Notes under the pieces: generated by a model
What the model was told of the DNA's origin: nothing
Seen by the model: the letters and a program-made list of their open reading frames with translations, nothing else
The model's database searches: none
Made by a program: the position numbers and the translations under genes
Source: GCA-016700035 sp964646575
Lineage (GTDB): Bacteria; Patescibacteriota; Saccharimonadia; CAILAD01; GCA-016700035
Assembly: GCA_964646575.1 (NCBI GenBank)
Contig: CAZYFT010000027.1
Span: 1-7,086 of the forward strand
Direction of reading: 5' to 3'
DNA: 7,086 bases
Shown: positions 6,631-7,086 of the stretch, piece after piece
How the letters are laid out: the number at the start of each line of letters is the position of its first letter
Position numbering within the stretch: position 1 is the first letter of the stretch

Positions 6631-6744
6631 AAAGCGAGGGCAACCACACGTGAGTAGACAACAAAACCTAGGAGAAACCACCGTTTAATCTAGCTTGTTG
6701 GAATTTCACGCGTGGTTGTCTCCGGTAGATAGCCGCGCTTTTTT
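6631..6744 (+). terminator. Long imperfect hairpin with T-run: terminator or small structured RNA
   Basis: Nested complementary arms make a rod-like fold. The outer stem is aaagcg (6631-6636) with cgcttt (6736-6741). The main stem is 6638-6654 with 6705-6721, 16 of 17 positions paired including three G-U pairs. Next come caacaa (6659-6664) with ttgttg (6695-6700), and ctagg (6668-6672) with tctag (6689-6693), around a 16-base loop. Six T residues (6739-6744) follow or overlap the outer arm, as at an intrinsic terminator. It is far larger than a typical terminator. It could end the surface gene mRNA, be an independent small RNA with its own terminator, or be part of the rRNA leader. It lacks the SRP RNA apical motif (GGAA loop with AGCAG), and I could not match it to RNase P RNA or tmRNA. 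Confidence 0.5.
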
Positions 6745-6858
6745 GTACGTACGTTCACAACTTCATACTTACGAGAAAAAAGGGTAACAAATATTGCTTT
6801 CTTTCTAGGGTGACTGGCAAGCTTGTAAAAAGCGTGTCAATCATTCTTAAACGAGAAG

Positions 6859-7086
6859 AAAAAGGTTACGAAGAGCACATGAGGAATGCCTTGACGAATT
6901 GTGCCGATGAAGGACGTAGGAGGCTGCGATAAGCGCCGGGTAGCTGTCAACCAAGCTATGATCCGGCGATTTCCGAATGGGGAAACCCGACGTGGGTCAT
7001 GCCACGTCACCCATATCTGAATACATAGGATATGAGGAGGGCACCTGGGGAACTGAAACATCTAAGTACCCAGAGGAAGAGACATC
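6859..7086 (+). rRNA. rrl: 23S ribosomal RNA, 5' end (3' partial)
   Basis: Bacterial 23S signatures appear in order: ggaatgcc near 6883, gatgaaggacg (6906-6916), ctgcgataagcgccgg, then ccggcgatttccgaatgg leading into ggggaaaccc, and near the right edge ggggaactgaaacatctaag followed by tacccagagga. Aligned on these blocks to E. coli numbering, the 5' end falls at about 6859 and the right edge at about position 228 of roughly 2,900. The hairpin gacgtgg/ccacgtc after the aaaccc motif is intact, so the visible part looks like a functional gene. The exact 5' end is uncertain by several bases. No 16S gene, tRNA or usual spacer lies upstream; the nearest upstream gene encodes a surface protein. Confidence 0.95.

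Larger units (their letters stand above)
6540..6858. other. Non-coding region between surface protein gene and 23S rRNA
   Basis: 319 bases with no credible protein gene or tRNA on either strand. It holds a small hairpin (6581-6599), a long rod-like hairpin ending in a T-run (6631-6744), and then an A/T-rich stretch (6745-6858) that should contain the rRNA promoter and pre-23S leader. The only -35/-10 pair with 17-base spacing I could find there is TTCATA (6762-6767) with TAACAA (6785-6790). It is weak, so no promoter is annotated. aagcttg (6569-6575) and caagctt (6818-6824) could pair over a long distance. Confidence 0.6.

Noticed and set aside
6631..6744. SRP RNA, tmRNA or RNase P RNA
   Set aside because: The required conserved motifs (GGAA apical loop with AGCAG; tRNA-like ends; the GAGGAAAGUC block) are not present. 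Only a rod-like fold can be claimed.
6837..7061. 74-codon open frame on the minus strand
   Set aside because: It overlaps the 23S rRNA gene in antisense; chance frame.
1..7086. Defence island, prophage or insertion sequence
   Set aside because: No integrase, transposase, phage structural, nuclease or toxin-antitoxin gene, and no terminal inverted repeats with target duplications are visible.

Overview
The window reads as a piece of chromosome from a small-genome bacterium. The best guess is a Patescibacteria/CPR member, perhaps Saccharibacteria-like. This rests on several traits: small single-function genes, mostly with promoters of their own; almost no Shine-Dalgarno sequences; a Pro/Ala/Gln-rich small membrane protein; a large anchored surface protein; and a 23S rRNA gene with no 16S gene ahead of it. 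This assignment is inference, because no marker comparison could be run. The standard genetic code fits all five genes.

Layout: (1) 1-841, 3' part of a plus-strand gene for a Pro/Ala/Gln-rich protein with three C-terminal membrane helices; its visible part opens with nine perfect 6-bp repeats. (2) 881-2188, a ferric-reductase/NADPH-oxidase-like membrane flavocytochrome with four haem-ligand histidines, an FAD domain and an NAD(P)H domain. (3) 2209-2910, a dienelactone-hydrolase-family alpha/beta hydrolase with a Cys-Asp-His triad. (4) 2912-3613 on the minus strand, undecaprenyl diphosphate synthase (uppS), whose stop lies one base from the stop of the hydrolase. (5) 3614-3800, a divergent promoter region. 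(6) 3801-6539, a 912-residue membrane-anchored surface protein: Lys-rich cytoplasmic tail, one membrane helix, right-handed beta-helix region, Thr/Pro linker and two fibronectin type III domains. (7) 6540-6858, a non-coding stretch with a long imperfect hairpin followed by a T-run. (8) 6859-7086, the 5' end of a 23S rRNA gene that runs off the right edge.

The genes do not form one pathway. UppS makes the lipid carrier for cell wall and surface glycan synthesis. The beta-helix/FnIII protein is probably displayed outside the cell and may bind or process polysaccharide. The flavocytochrome would move electrons from NAD(P)H across the membrane. The points most worth a second look are the 23S gene detached from 16S, the approximately 110-nt rod-like hairpin just before it, and -10 boxes placed so close to the start codons of two genes that their mRNAs should be leaderless. 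I see no defence system, mobile element, CRISPR array or tRNA, and nothing I would call a clearly new biological system.
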